From NCBI GenBank assembly GCA_965237725.1, contig OZ250151.1, positions 3,844,001-3,908,000 on the forward strand: a stretch of DNA of 64,000 nucleotides, in the 5' to 3' direction. A program made the translations under genes and the position numbers. The notes under the pieces are model-generated. The model worked only from the letters and a program-made list of their open reading frames with translations, ran no database searches and was not told the origin of the DNA. Origin of the DNA: G965237725 sp965237725. Lineage in GTDB: Bacteria; Pseudomonadota; Gammaproteobacteria; Arenicellales; Poriferihabitantaceae. Shown piece after piece: positions 27,506-35,146 of this stretch. Position 1 is the stretch's first letter; every line of letters starts with the position of its first letter.

Positions 27506-29035
27506 ATGTCCGCGTCCGCTTTAAACTTTTTACTGATTCAGTGCGATCAACTGAATCCTGCATTCCTGCGGCAATATGGTAATCCCATCGCGGACACCCC
27601 AAATCTGGATAAACTTGCGGATCGAAGTTTTATTTTCGATTCTGCCTATACCAATTTTCCATTATGCGCGCCGTCTCGATTTTCAATGTTGTCGGGCCAG
27701 CTGGCATCAAAAATTGGCGCCTACGACAATGGCGCGGAATTTGTGTCCGCCACACCCACCATCGCACACTATATGAGAACGTCGGGCTACCAAACCAGTC
27801 TGGTGGGAAAAATGCATTTTGTCGGCGCCGATCAATTGCATGGCTATGAAGAACGAGTGACCACGGATATTTATCCCGCGGATTTTAACTGGACTGGCGA
27901 TTGGACCGAAGCGGTTATGGGTCAGTCGAATAATGCAAAGACCTTTACCGATGCGGGGATTTGTCTGCGTAATGTGCAAATGGAATATGATGAAGAGGTC
28001 TGTCATCGTGGGGTGAGAAAAATATTTGATCTGGCGCGAAGGAATGACCCGCGGCCGTTTTTCCTGACCATATCGATGACCCATCCCCACGATCCTTATC
28101 AGTGCTTGCAACCCCATTGGGATCGTTATGATCACGATGCCATTGATATGCCTGTGGTGGCTAACTTAACCGAAGCGCAGAGCGATCCTTACAGCAAACG
28201 CCTGCTGATCCAATATGGTCTGGATTCGTTTACGCCCAGCGAGGAACAGATTCGGGTGGCCCGTCATGCCTACTACGGATCCATCAGTTATCTCGACGAT
28301 CAGGTTGGTAAAATCTTGAATACCCTTGAGGTGACCGGCCTGGATCAAAACACCGTTATTGTTTTTACCAGCGACCATGGCGACATGTTGGGCGAACGCG
28401 GGATGTGGTATAAAAAATGTTTTTTCGAAAGTTCGGTACGTGTGCCTTTAATGATCCATGCGCCGGGATCTGACTCTCAGCGTATTTCCGAAAACGTTTC
28501 TCTGGTTGATCTGCTACCGACTTTTGTTGAAATGGCAACGGATAAACCTCCAGGGGAATTAATCCTGGGTGAGTGCCAGGGCAATAGTCTGCGCGGCCTG
28601 ATCCAGGGGCAGGATACGGATTGGCCAGATACGGTTTATTCGGAAAATCTGGCAGAAGGGGCAGGGGCAGCAATCGTTATGGTGAAGCAGGGAAAAATCA
28701 AATATACCCGCAGCGGAATCGATCCGGAACAGTTATTCGATCTTGAAGCTGATCCCCAGGAATTAAATAATCTAGCCGGAGATGCGGGTTACAGTGATAT
28801 TCAAAAATCACTCGGCGACAAAGCAGATCAAATGTGGGATGTTGATAAGCTATCAGAGCAGGTACGCGCCAGCCAGCAACAACGCATGTTTGTCCGTGAA
28901 GCTTTGAAAATCGGTGCGGTGACACCCTGGGACTATGCCGCTCCAGACCAGACTATCAATCACAGTCTGCGCGGTACAAAAAAGTATAACGACTGGGCTT
29001 ATAACGCGCCAATTGGATTGAAACGACCCAAATAG
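27506..29035 (+). CDS. betC: Choline sulfatase
   Basis: Arylsulfatase-family enzyme that releases sulfate and choline from choline-O-sulfate. The sulfatase signature NFPLCAPSRFSMLSG carries the Cys (residue 54) that is matured to formylglycine. The segment KMHFVGADQLHGYEERVTTD is typical of BetC. The metal site includes FTSDHGDMLGERGMWYKK. The C-terminal domain (about 440-509, EALKIGAVTPWDYAAPDQ) also fits the choline-sulfatase subgroup. The length of 509 matches the family. No choline transporter or betaine genes lie next to it. A sulfatase-maturation enzyme must be encoded elsewhere. Confidence 0.88.
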   Translation: MSASALNFLLIQCDQLNPAFLRQYGNPIADTPNLDKLADRSFIFDSAYTNFPLCAPSRFSMLSGQLASKIGAYDNGAEFVSATPTIAHYMRTSGYQTSLVGKMHFVGADQLHGYEERVTTDIYPADFNWTGDWTEAVMGQSNNAKTFTDAGICLRNVQMEYDEEVCHRGVRKIFDLARRNDPRPFFLTISMTHPHDPYQCLQPHWDRYDHDAIDMPVVANLTEAQSDPYSKRLLIQYGLDSFTPSEEQIRVARHAYYGSISYLDDQVGKILNTLEVTGLDQNTVIVFTSDHGDMLGERGMWYKKCFFESSVRVPLMIHAPGSDSQRISENVSLVDLLPTFVEMATDKPPGELILGECQGNSLRGLIQGQDTDWPDTVYSENLAEGAGAAIVMVKQGKIKYTRSGIDPEQLFDLEADPQELNNLAGDAGYSDIQKSLGDKADQMWDVDKLSEQVRASQQQRMFVREALKIGAVTPWDYAAPDQTINHSLRGTKKYNDWAYNAPIGLKRPK

Positions 29036-29059
29036 TTTCAAAGTTAGCCAGTTGCTCTA

Positions 29060-29205
29060 TTATTCAGCAGCTCTGGCAACTATTAATCGACCCGGGCGAT
29101 CCAGCTCATCCATATAGTTGACCAGGGTATTTGATCGGATAACCCAGAGATTTTCGTGCTCGAATCGATCGAAGTAGTTAGCAAAGTTTTCATCTTCATA
29201 GGGCA
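29060..29205 (-). pseudogene. 3' remnant of an unidentified gene, cut by the Rhs fragment
   Basis: On the minus strand about 48 codons read MPYEDENFANYF through ELDRPGRLIVARAAE and stop at 29060. The composition is that of a true soluble protein C-terminus. Upstream of about 29205 the frame runs antisense into Rhs coding sequence, so the N-terminal part is missing. I do not recognise the parent gene, and I do not see its 5' part elsewhere in the window. The junction probably marks where the Rhs sequence was inserted or recombined in. Confidence 0.5.
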
Positions 29206-30653
29206 TGACTGCGGTAATTAGCCATGAAGAAGGCAATACCCCCGAAACCCACTACCTGCACCGCAACCATATTGACTCCATTGTCGCCATATCCGATGAA
29301 CACGGCTTTGTGGTCGAACGCTTTCACTATGATGCCTTTGGTAAACGCCGTATGGCCATCAAAGACGGCGATCTCAACAATGGCCTGATCACCCATCAAA
29401 TTACCGACAGGGGCTATACCGGCCATAAACACCTGGCAGGACTGGGTCTGATCCATATGAATGGGCGGGTCTATGACCCTGAGATTGCACGATTTATCTC
29501 AGCAGACCCCCATATCCAGGCGCCCTTGAATCTACAGAGTTTCAATCGCTATAGCTATGTGGCCAATAACCCGCTATCCCTGGTCGACCCCAGTGGGTAC
29601 TTCTTTAAGAAACTGTTTAAATCCGTTGTCAATGTGTTTAAGAAGGTCTTAAATGTCATCAAATCGGTGATAAAGAAGGTGGTTAGCTTTGTTAAGGACA
29701 ACATCAAACTCATTGCGGTTATCGCTATAGTGGCATTTGCGCCTTATGCGATTGCGGCGATGGCGTCTGCGGGTGGGGCGTTAACTACGGCTATTATGGT
29801 GCCGAGTATCGGGGTTGTCACCACAGGGTTAACAACCGCGGGTATGATGTTGGCGGGGGCTATTGGGGGTGGACTTGCGGGACTGATAACAACAGGTAGT
29901 CTAAAAGGCGCGCTCATAGGCGCCATAACTGGCGCGACATTTGCTAAGATAGGCACCGTGATTCGTGCTACACAAATAGGTCGACTTGGAAAGGCAGTCA
30001 TGCATGGTGTAACAGGAGGTGCTCGAAGTATGTTAAGTGGTGGTTCGTTTAAGTCAGGGTTTATTACTGGAAGCGTTACAACGTATTCCGCGCCTGCCAT
30101 TGCAGATATAAATCATCCTGGGGGTGAGGTACTTGCAGCAGGGCTAGTAGGAGGTGCCGCATCAAAACTATCTGGCGGTGACTTTGAACATGGATTTGTA
30201 ACAGGTGCCATGAGTCATGGGTTTAATCATCTGGGTGCAATGCATACGGGTGCGCGGGGGAATAATGAGCAGAAGGGGAGTCCAGCATTGACAGATCCAA
30301 ATCAAGGTCCTAAGGGTAGACCATGGTTTGTCAACGACAATTCTGGTGTAGTTTCCGGTGAAATAGACGAATTTGCACTTAGGAATGCCCCTTATCAAGA
30401 TGGGGGTTCGTTGACAGGTCAAATAGAATCGGTTGATGACTTTTTTGTTGTTGAAAAAATACCAGGGATTGGCCAAGGTCTAAAGATTTATAAAGGGTTG
30501 ACTGGCGCATTGAGAGTTGGAGAAAGTGATTATATTCGTGGTCCAAATATTCATGTTCAAACCCATGATTCAAAACAGGCTTTGGATTCTTATTATCGAA
30601 GCAATCCTGATTTGGTTGGGGAAATTTGCCTTAGATGTCATACAGATCCGTAA
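29205..30653 (+). CDS. Orphan Rhs C-terminal fragment with a variable toxin-like tip
   Basis: 482 residues that correspond to the end of an Rhs/YD-repeat protein. The core (1-127) holds HYLHRNHIDSIVAI, HYDAFGKRR, GYTGHKHLAG, RVYDPEIARFISADP and the boundary NPLSLVDPSGY. The rest is the variable part: a Lys/Val-rich helix, then a hydrophobic Gly/Ala-rich stretch (about 165-250, likely membrane-seeking), then a pre-toxin region (SGGDFEHGFVTGAMSHGFN). A polar tail of about 135 residues follows, ending in GEICLRCHTDP. The tail matches no toxin I know. An in-frame TAG lies six bases before the ATG, so this is not the end of a full-length Rhs gene. It may be a displaced cassette or a fragment. Confidence 0.8.
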   Translation: MTAVISHEEGNTPETHYLHRNHIDSIVAISDEHGFVVERFHYDAFGKRRMAIKDGDLNNGLITHQITDRGYTGHKHLAGLGLIHMNGRVYDPEIARFISADPHIQAPLNLQSFNRYSYVANNPLSLVDPSGYFFKKLFKSVVNVFKKVLNVIKSVIKKVVSFVKDNIKLIAVIAIVAFAPYAIAAMASAGGALTTAIMVPSIGVVTTGLTTAGMMLAGAIGGGLAGLITTGSLKGALIGAITGATFAKIGTVIRATQIGRLGKAVMHGVTGGARSMLSGGSFKSGFITGSVTTYSAPAIADINHPGGEVLAAGLVGGAASKLSGGDFEHGFVTGAMSHGFNHLGAMHTGARGNNEQKGSPALTDPNQGPKGRPWFVNDNSGVVSGEIDEFALRNAPYQDGGSLTGQIESVDDFFVVEKIPGIGQGLKIYKGLTGALRVGESDYIRGPNIHVQTHDSKQALDSYYRSNPDLVGEICLRCHTDP

Positions 30654-31312
30654 CAGATGAAAGAGACATCGGAATTATTCGATGTTTGATAATCTACTTT
30701 GGTTTAAATTTGTTAATTGGTGCAATATATTTTGGAATTAAAAAGTATATAACTCAATGGGATAATCAAACCATAGAATTTTTTTTAGATATTCTGTTTC
30801 TTGTGTTATTTTCCCTAATAGTTTTTCTCTACCTTAGGAAAAAAACGGCAAGCTATTTGGGAATACAATTCGTAATTTGGAAATATTATTTTTACGCTCT
30901 TGCGATTGCAATTGCGTTATATTTATTGCAGCATTTTCTTATTATTAGAGGGGTGACACCGGATACAATCCAAAAGATTTCCGAGTTCTTTGAATCTGCA
31001 GATAATTGGAGACTTTTTGTTTTTTGGACATCTACAGTACTATTAGCACCGATTACTGAGGAGCTTGTTTTTCGAGGAGCACTATATACTTCTATAGAGG
31101 CACAGTTTGGAATCGCTTATTCAATTGTAGTCACATCCATATTATGGACAGCCTTGCATATTGAAAGATATGACGTGATAGTGCTATGTTTCTTTTTGTT
31201 GTATGGTGTCATATTAGGTTTAGTGCGTCACGTTACAGGTTCGATAACAACAACTGTTTTAATTCATTCTGCTATTAATTTAATGTGGCTTCATCATTGG
31301 ACTAGTAGTTGA
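30635..31312 (+). CDS. CPBP-family intramembrane protease, candidate immunity protein
   Basis: A 225-residue membrane protein with about seven hydrophobic helices. It carries the CPBP (Abi/CaaX protease) motifs: EELVFRGALYTSI with the paired Glu and Arg, LWTALHIERYD with a His, and HSAINLMWL near the end. Some members process prenylated or bacteriocin peptides and protect the producer cell. The ATG lies 19 bases inside the Rhs fragment, so the two are coupled. By position it would be the immunity or processing partner of the Rhs tip; this is inference. Base use is more AT-rich than in flanking genes. Confidence 0.82.
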   Translation: MSYRSVTDERDIGIIRCLIIYFGLNLLIGAIYFGIKKYITQWDNQTIEFFLDILFLVLFSLIVFLYLRKKTASYLGIQFVIWKYYFYALAIAIALYLLQHFLIIRGVTPDTIQKISEFFESADNWRLFVFWTSTVLLAPITEELVFRGALYTSIEAQFGIAYSIVVTSILWTALHIERYDVIVLCFFLLYGVILGLVRHVTGSITTTVLIHSAINLMWLHHWTSS

Positions 31313-31343
31313 GAAGATCGCCAAAAGGATAGAAAATATATAA

Positions 31344-31378
31344 GACACCCATAAAGAATATAGGACATCCATCAATTG
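31344..31378 (-). repeat. Short repeat, copy A
   Basis: Contains GACACCCAT (31344-31352) and GACATCCATCAATTG (31364-31378), both inverse to the repeat copies further right. They are diverged relatives of AGTGTAATTGATGGGTGTCT, lying between the CPBP gene and the lipoprotein gene. Confidence 0.55.
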
Positions 31379-31604
31379 AGTAAGAGAAAAAGGGACGAGG
31401 ACTTAATTAGTTTTGGCTCTCGCAAGGAAGAAAGAGAATAGAGAAGTTTAGGAACGCTATGAATTTAATCCATAAGAACTAACTGAAAAATGTTTTTGAT
31501 AACGTTCCCAATTGGGATTGTAGCAAAAGAATCGATTTTCATACGGCGCGCATCGTGTTGATGCGATCACAATCAATCACAAATTAAAATCAATGAGACC
31601 AATA

Positions 31605-32096
31605 ATGAAACCAATAAATACCACTTTCCTCTTTCTATTACTGTTTTTTAGCTTGAGCTTGGCAGGCTGTGGTGGAGGGAGTAGTTCTGGTGGAGGAGCT
31701 GCTGCATCTACCAGCGGGTCAACCGGCTCAACGGGACTTGCGTCTGACTTTTCAGGTACCTACAGAGGTTCAGTGACCGCTACCGTTACTAGTTTCACTG
31801 GGGAATCTGCCACAGCAACCGAGGCGATTACGATTGTGATTACCGAAAGTGGTCGTGTCACGATAACAGATACAGTTGGAAATTTTGATAGTGGAACACT
31901 CACGGGCAGCACATTCCGAGTACTTTCACCGTCAAATACAATCGTAGGCGGAAGAACATTTTGCCTCGAAAATACGATTACGAATGGCACTATCTCAGGT
32001 TCATCCATCACAGGGACAGTAGGCGGAAAAGCGTGTATCGATAATGGCCTTTTTTCATTTGATATATCGGGTACAATTTCGGCGACCAAAATTTGA
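31605..32096 (+). CDS. Lipoprotein of unknown function
   Basis: Predicted lipoprotein of 163 residues from the ATG at 31605 (MKPINTTFLFLLLF); an ATG at 31593 would add four residues. The lipobox is LAGC, followed by a Gly/Ser linker and a beta-rich domain (FSGTYRGSVTATVT ... GTISATKI). Two Cys (FCLEN, KACID) could pair. It resembles the lipoprotein at 37141-37653 in layout, including NGTISGSSITG versus NGTIMGTSITG and a shared terminal SGTISAT/SGSFSAT pattern, so the two are probably paralogues. A hairpin terminator follows. Confidence 0.75.
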   Translation: MKPINTTFLFLLLFFSLSLAGCGGGSSSGGGAAASTSGSTGSTGLASDFSGTYRGSVTATVTSFTGESATATEAITIVITESGRVTITDTVGNFDSGTLTGSTFRVLSPSNTIVGGRTFCLENTITNGTISGSSITGTVGGKACIDNGLFSFDISGTISATKI

Positions 32097-32109
32097 TACT
32101 CACTAAAAT

Positions 32110-32154
32110 AAAAGGTGACGGCGGGATTAAAATTTAATCCCTCCGTCACCTTTT
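32110..32154 (+). terminator. Hairpin terminator after the lipoprotein gene
   Basis: AAAAGGTGACGGCGGGATT pairs with AATCCCTCCGTCACCTTTT with one mismatch; the loop is AT-rich and the stem ends in four T residues. A strong rho-independent terminator just after the stop at 32096. Confidence 0.85.
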
Positions 32155-32205
32155 CCCCCAATAGGTATCATATTTCTTTTCTGTAAGTAAAAGAAAAATA
32201 CATAG

Positions 32206-32262
32206 GACATCCATCGATTTCAAATTTAGAGCAAGTGTAATTTATGGGTGTTTTAAAGTTGG
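32206..32262. repeat. Short repeat, copy B as an inverted pair
   Basis: GACATCCATCGATTT (32206-32220) and AAGTGTAATTTATGGGTGTTTTAA (32233-32256) are imperfect inverted copies and can fold into a hairpin. The right arm continues as AAAGTTGG, matching copy C. Confidence 0.65.
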
Positions 32263-32295
32263 ATCTTGCGTTAAAGTTGGATTTTGCGGGCGAGG

Positions 32296-33276
32296 TTAAA
32301 ACTCCATCTCCAATCGCAGATTACCGGCATTATGGTAACAAAAGAATTCCCATTCGTTGTTGTCAAAGCGATGCTCTCTAACCCGCAGCCATCTGATATC
32401 GTGTCGCCGTTTTCGGTGCTTGCCCAAATTCGGCGGATTAGATAAGCCTTCGGGACGTGGGTTTTCTGCACCGAGGAGAATCAAACTTAATGGTCTGAGA
32501 CCACTTGATCTTGATCTCATCCATCTGCGAACGATTTCGGTAACGTCGAATGTTTGGTCGTCAACGCGTATGTAATCAATCCCTTCGTTTAGTATTTCCG
32601 TATCAAAAGAATCTAGGGTAAAGTCATCTAAATATTCTGGTGTCACACTGAAAAGTTCCAGGGGAGTAGTGACAAACGATAACCCGCTCGGAGTTGCATC
32701 ACATCCAGTCTCCGCATTAAGGGTTGCTGCAATATTTCTCCATTTTAGCTCTGCTTTTACCAGGCTATCAGCATGGGCACTGGTAAGTGGATAGCCTAAC
32801 GGAAATCGGATGTAGGTATCGAAATGAAGAATCCGATTGAAAGTAAGTTTTCTGCCCCAGGCAGAACGTTTGTCCCTGGAATGACCATAGGTTCCCAGAA
32901 CTGCTTTAAGGACATTCGGATCAGCAGTTTCATGATCCAGGCTTGGATTATCGACCAGTTTTGCAGGGGGATAGTACTTGTATGGGCCCCAATCTGGGGT
33001 AGGGAGTCCGCCCCTAGGAACACCAGAGAACAGCGTATCCGCGCCTTCGCGCCCAATAGTTGTTCGATGGACGAACGGAATGGGTGATATTGGATTCGCC
33101 CATCCCCGTGGTCGTCCGTTGTGTTCAACTCTTACGGTTCTAATGGGATAGACTTCTTCAATATCCGCCGCCCAATTTGCTGCAGCTACTATAGACGAAT
33201 GCCCCACAATCCCCAGAAGAATAATTAAGCTGGGTAGCTTCATTAGTAATCTCATACACATCCCCCAAAGATACAA
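32296..33276 (-). CDS. Secreted protein of unknown function, DNRLRE-like
   Basis: A 326-residue predicted exported protein; a hydrophobic segment at about residues 12-31 ends in AAA and serves as signal peptide, so the start is probably the Met at residue 6, 8 or 12. The middle (FDTYIRFPLG, LVKAELKWRN) and the segment QTFDVTEIVRRWM resemble DNRLRE-type beta domains of surface proteins, where 'FDVT..V..W' is typical. This is a weak match. It is the only gene in its repeat-bounded unit and lies on the opposite strand to its neighbours. Confidence 0.6.
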   Translation of the reverse strand: MYLWGMCMRLLMKLPSLIILLGIVGHSSIVAAANWAADIEEVYPIRTVRVEHNGRPRGWANPISPIPFVHRTTIGREGADTLFSGVPRGGLPTPDWGPYKYYPPAKLVDNPSLDHETADPNVLKAVLGTYGHSRDKRSAWGRKLTFNRILHFDTYIRFPLGYPLTSAHADSLVKAELKWRNIAATLNAETGCDATPSGLSFVTTPLELFSVTPEYLDDFTLDSFDTEILNEGIDYIRVDDQTFDVTEIVRRWMRSRSSGLRPLSLILLGAENPRPEGLSNPPNLGKHRKRRHDIRWLRVREHRFDNNEWEFFCYHNAGNLRLEMEF

Positions 33277-33325
33277 ATGAGTAACGACATCTTATCAGTA
33301 AACAGTTGGCTAGTCACCCTTGAAC

Positions 33326-33370
33326 AAGTGTAATTGATGGGAAGTGTAATTGATGGGTGTCTTAAAGTTG
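33326..33370 (+). repeat. Short repeat, copy C, partly duplicated
   Basis: AAGTGTAATTGATGGG occurs at 33326-33341, and AAGTGTAATTGATGGG again at 33342-33357 followed by TGTCTTAAAGTTG. This is the cleanest copy and gives the consensus. Confidence 0.75.
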
Positions 33371-33474
33371 TTATTCCCACCCTTTAGATTGTTTAAGTAT
33401 CACCTAGATTCAGGCATACTAATAATCTAATAATTGGGGGCGGGAATACTGATATACCCGTAAAGAATCCTGCG

Positions 33475-34116
33475 ATGAGCCAGATCTACTATTGTTCCTG
33501 TCCGAAATGCGACGTCATGTTCAGATTCACGTCGGATAAACTGCAGTTAAGTAACGGCATGGTCAAGTGCGGTGTCTGTCGTCATATTTTCGATGCGCGT
33601 CCGCGCCTTCTTATAGAATTAGATTCAGGTTACGCCCCATTCAACTCTGATGAGCAGAAAAGTATTGCAGACGAGCTAGAAGAACAACCTGAAATTTTAA
33701 GAGAGTTCAGCGAACCAACCCATATTGATACCGATTCAGAATCCAGGTTAGAAGGAGAGGTTTCAGAGCTTGACGCCGATTCACAGTGGTTCGAATCTAG
33801 CATCACAATTCTCGATTCGATTACCGCTGTTTACTCCGGATACAACCATGACTTGACGAAGCTACCAATTTACGAGGCGATTAAACCGTTTGTGAATCTC
33901 GAACGTACGGGGACTGCTGTTGTGGTTTTTGCCGATCTGAGTTTGGCTAAAATTTATATGGTTTCGGGTGAGCTTGTATCCGCGCGCTACGGCGGCAACG
34001 AAGGTTCGAACGCATTTAAATCCTGGGGGGATATGGAGGTTATGAACGTCAAATTTCATGAAGACAAGGACCTTGTTAGTTCCGACAAGAACCTTGATTC
34101 CATCATGAGTCTGTAA
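33475..34116 (+). CDS. Zinc-ribbon (MJ0042-type) protein of unknown function
   Basis: 213 residues. The N-terminus is an MJ0042-type zinc finger (CSCPKCDVMFRFTSDKL ... VKCGVCRHIFDAR, four Cys as CxxC pairs). This domain is common at the start of proteobacterial proteins such as DUF3426 members. An acidic middle follows (about 60-105). A C-terminal domain (about 110-213, including AVVVFADLSLAKIYMVSGELVSA) has no membrane helix, unlike DUF3426 proteins. I do not recognise the C-terminal part. It sits alone between repeat copies C and D. Confidence 0.65.
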   Translation: MSQIYYCSCPKCDVMFRFTSDKLQLSNGMVKCGVCRHIFDARPRLLIELDSGYAPFNSDEQKSIADELEEQPEILREFSEPTHIDTDSESRLEGEVSELDADSQWFESSITILDSITAVYSGYNHDLTKLPIYEAIKPFVNLERTGTAVVVFADLSLAKIYMVSGELVSARYGGNEGSNAFKSWGDMEVMNVKFHEDKDLVSSDKNLDSIMSL

Positions 34117-34265
34117 TTCATATTTTAAATTTGGTGAAAATATGTGAAAGTAGAAAACCATTTTCCAGTTTTTTGAAAAATTAAAACTAGGAAGAAATAA
34201 GTATGTCATTGGCGACAACCAATGAGGGAAGAGGAAGTACCACCGCACTGATCTGTGATGAATTG

Positions 34266-34293
34266 GAAGTGTATTTGATGGGTGTTTAAAAAT
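34266..34293 (+). repeat. Short repeat, copy D
   Basis: GAAGTGTATTTGATGGGTGTTT followed by AAAAAT, a clear copy of the element, between the zinc-ribbon gene and the toxin-antitoxin pair. Confidence 0.7.
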
Positions 34294-34359
34294 ATTCAAT
34301 ATTATTCTGAGCGCGCCTATAACAAAGAAAAACTCGTAGTTTAATTATTATTGATAATA

Positions 34360-34378
34360 TATAGCACTTAGTGCTATA
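34360..34378. promoter_or_regulatory. Palindromic operator before the toxin-antitoxin pair
   Basis: TATAGCACTTAGTGCTATA is a perfect palindrome with nine-base arms and one central base, 30 bases before the toxin start. The region TTGATAATATATAG provides a promoter-like sequence. It is a natural site for autorepression by the HTH antitoxin. Confidence 0.7.
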
Positions 34379-34407
34379 CTTTTCTTTTTGCGAAAGGAAT
34401 CCGCCAA

Positions 34408-34782
34408 ATGAGAACATTTAAAACTAAATGGTTCCATAGATGGGCTGCTAAGGAAGGGCTGCCCGATTCAGCACTATTGTCGGCGGTTCTGGAAATGGAA
34501 TCGGGGTTGGTCGATGCAAACCTGGGCGGCCATATCATGAAGAAACGAGTGGCACTACCCAGTAGGGGAAAACGTGGTAGTACACGAACGCTGGTTGCAT
34601 ATCTGCAGGGGAATACAGCCTTTTTCTTATATGGCTTTGCCAAGAATGAACGGACTGATATCGGTCGTAAAGAGTTAAAAGCGTTAAAGCTGTTAGCAGA
34701 TCAATATCTCAATTATAGGCCAACAACTTTAAATAGGGTGATTAAAACGGGTGAATTACTAGAGGTAAGTGACAATGACTAA
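34408..34782 (+). CDS. RelE/HigB-family toxin
   Basis: Type II toxin of 124 residues in the RelE/HigB family, members of which cleave mRNA. The family pattern is GGHIMKKRVALPSRGKRGSTRTLVAYLQGNTAFFLYGFAKNER, with basic residues positioned as in HigB-2 type enzymes. Toxin precedes antitoxin, the order of higBA-type modules. The stop overlaps the antitoxin start by eight bases. The C-terminal extension (about 100-124) is slightly longer than usual. The palindromic operator lies just upstream. Confidence 0.85.
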   Translation: MRTFKTKWFHRWAAKEGLPDSALLSAVLEMESGLVDANLGGHIMKKRVALPSRGKRGSTRTLVAYLQGNTAFFLYGFAKNERTDIGRKELKALKLLADQYLNYRPTTLNRVIKTGELLEVSDND

Positions 34783-35080
34783 CAAACTATTGAAGACAAT
34801 GCATGAAACCGCTAAGGGGTTACATGACGCGGGTGTCATGGATACCATGACTATGCGCGAGTTCGATGCGTTGTGTATATCCCCTGTGAAACCTTATACG
34901 TCGAAGCAGATTAAACGCATGCGGATAAAACACAAGGCTAGTCAGGCCGTGTTCGCTGCTTATTTAAATACCAGTGTATCGACGGTACAGAAGTGGGAAC
35001 AAGGTCAAAAATCCCCAAATGGACCTTCTCTGAAACTACTCAATTTAGTTGAAACTTACGGACTTGAAGCCCTGGCTTAA
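34775..35080 (+). CDS. HigA/NadS-family antitoxin with HTH domain
   Basis: Antitoxin of about 101 residues with a Cro/C1-type helix-turn-helix in its C-terminal half (TSKQIKRMRIKHKASQ, AFAAYLNTSVSTVQKWEQG). The upstream GTG at 34769 is in frame; I prefer the ATG at 34775, which has AGAGG about nine bases before it. It would neutralise the upstream RelE/HigB-type toxin and repress the operon. Confidence 0.87.
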   Translation: MTNKLLKTMHETAKGLHDAGVMDTMTMREFDALCISPVKPYTSKQIKRMRIKHKASQAVFAAYLNTSVSTVQKWEQGQKSPNGPSLKLLNLVETYGLEALA

Positions 35081-35101
35081 TTCTGTAACCAGGGAAGCTC
35101 A

Positions 35102-35131
35102 AACACGTGTAGTTGATGGGCGTCTAAAAAT
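35102..35131 (+). repeat. Short repeat, copy E
   Basis: AACACGTGTAGTTGATGGGC followed by GTCTAAAAAT, the last recognisable copy of the element, between the antitoxin gene and the methyltransferase gene. Confidence 0.65.
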
Positions 35132-35146
35132 CTTTCTAAATCTCGA

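Noticed and set aside
29205..30653. Full-length Rhs element
   Set aside because: Only the last core repeats and the variable tip are present; an in-frame stop lies immediately upstream.
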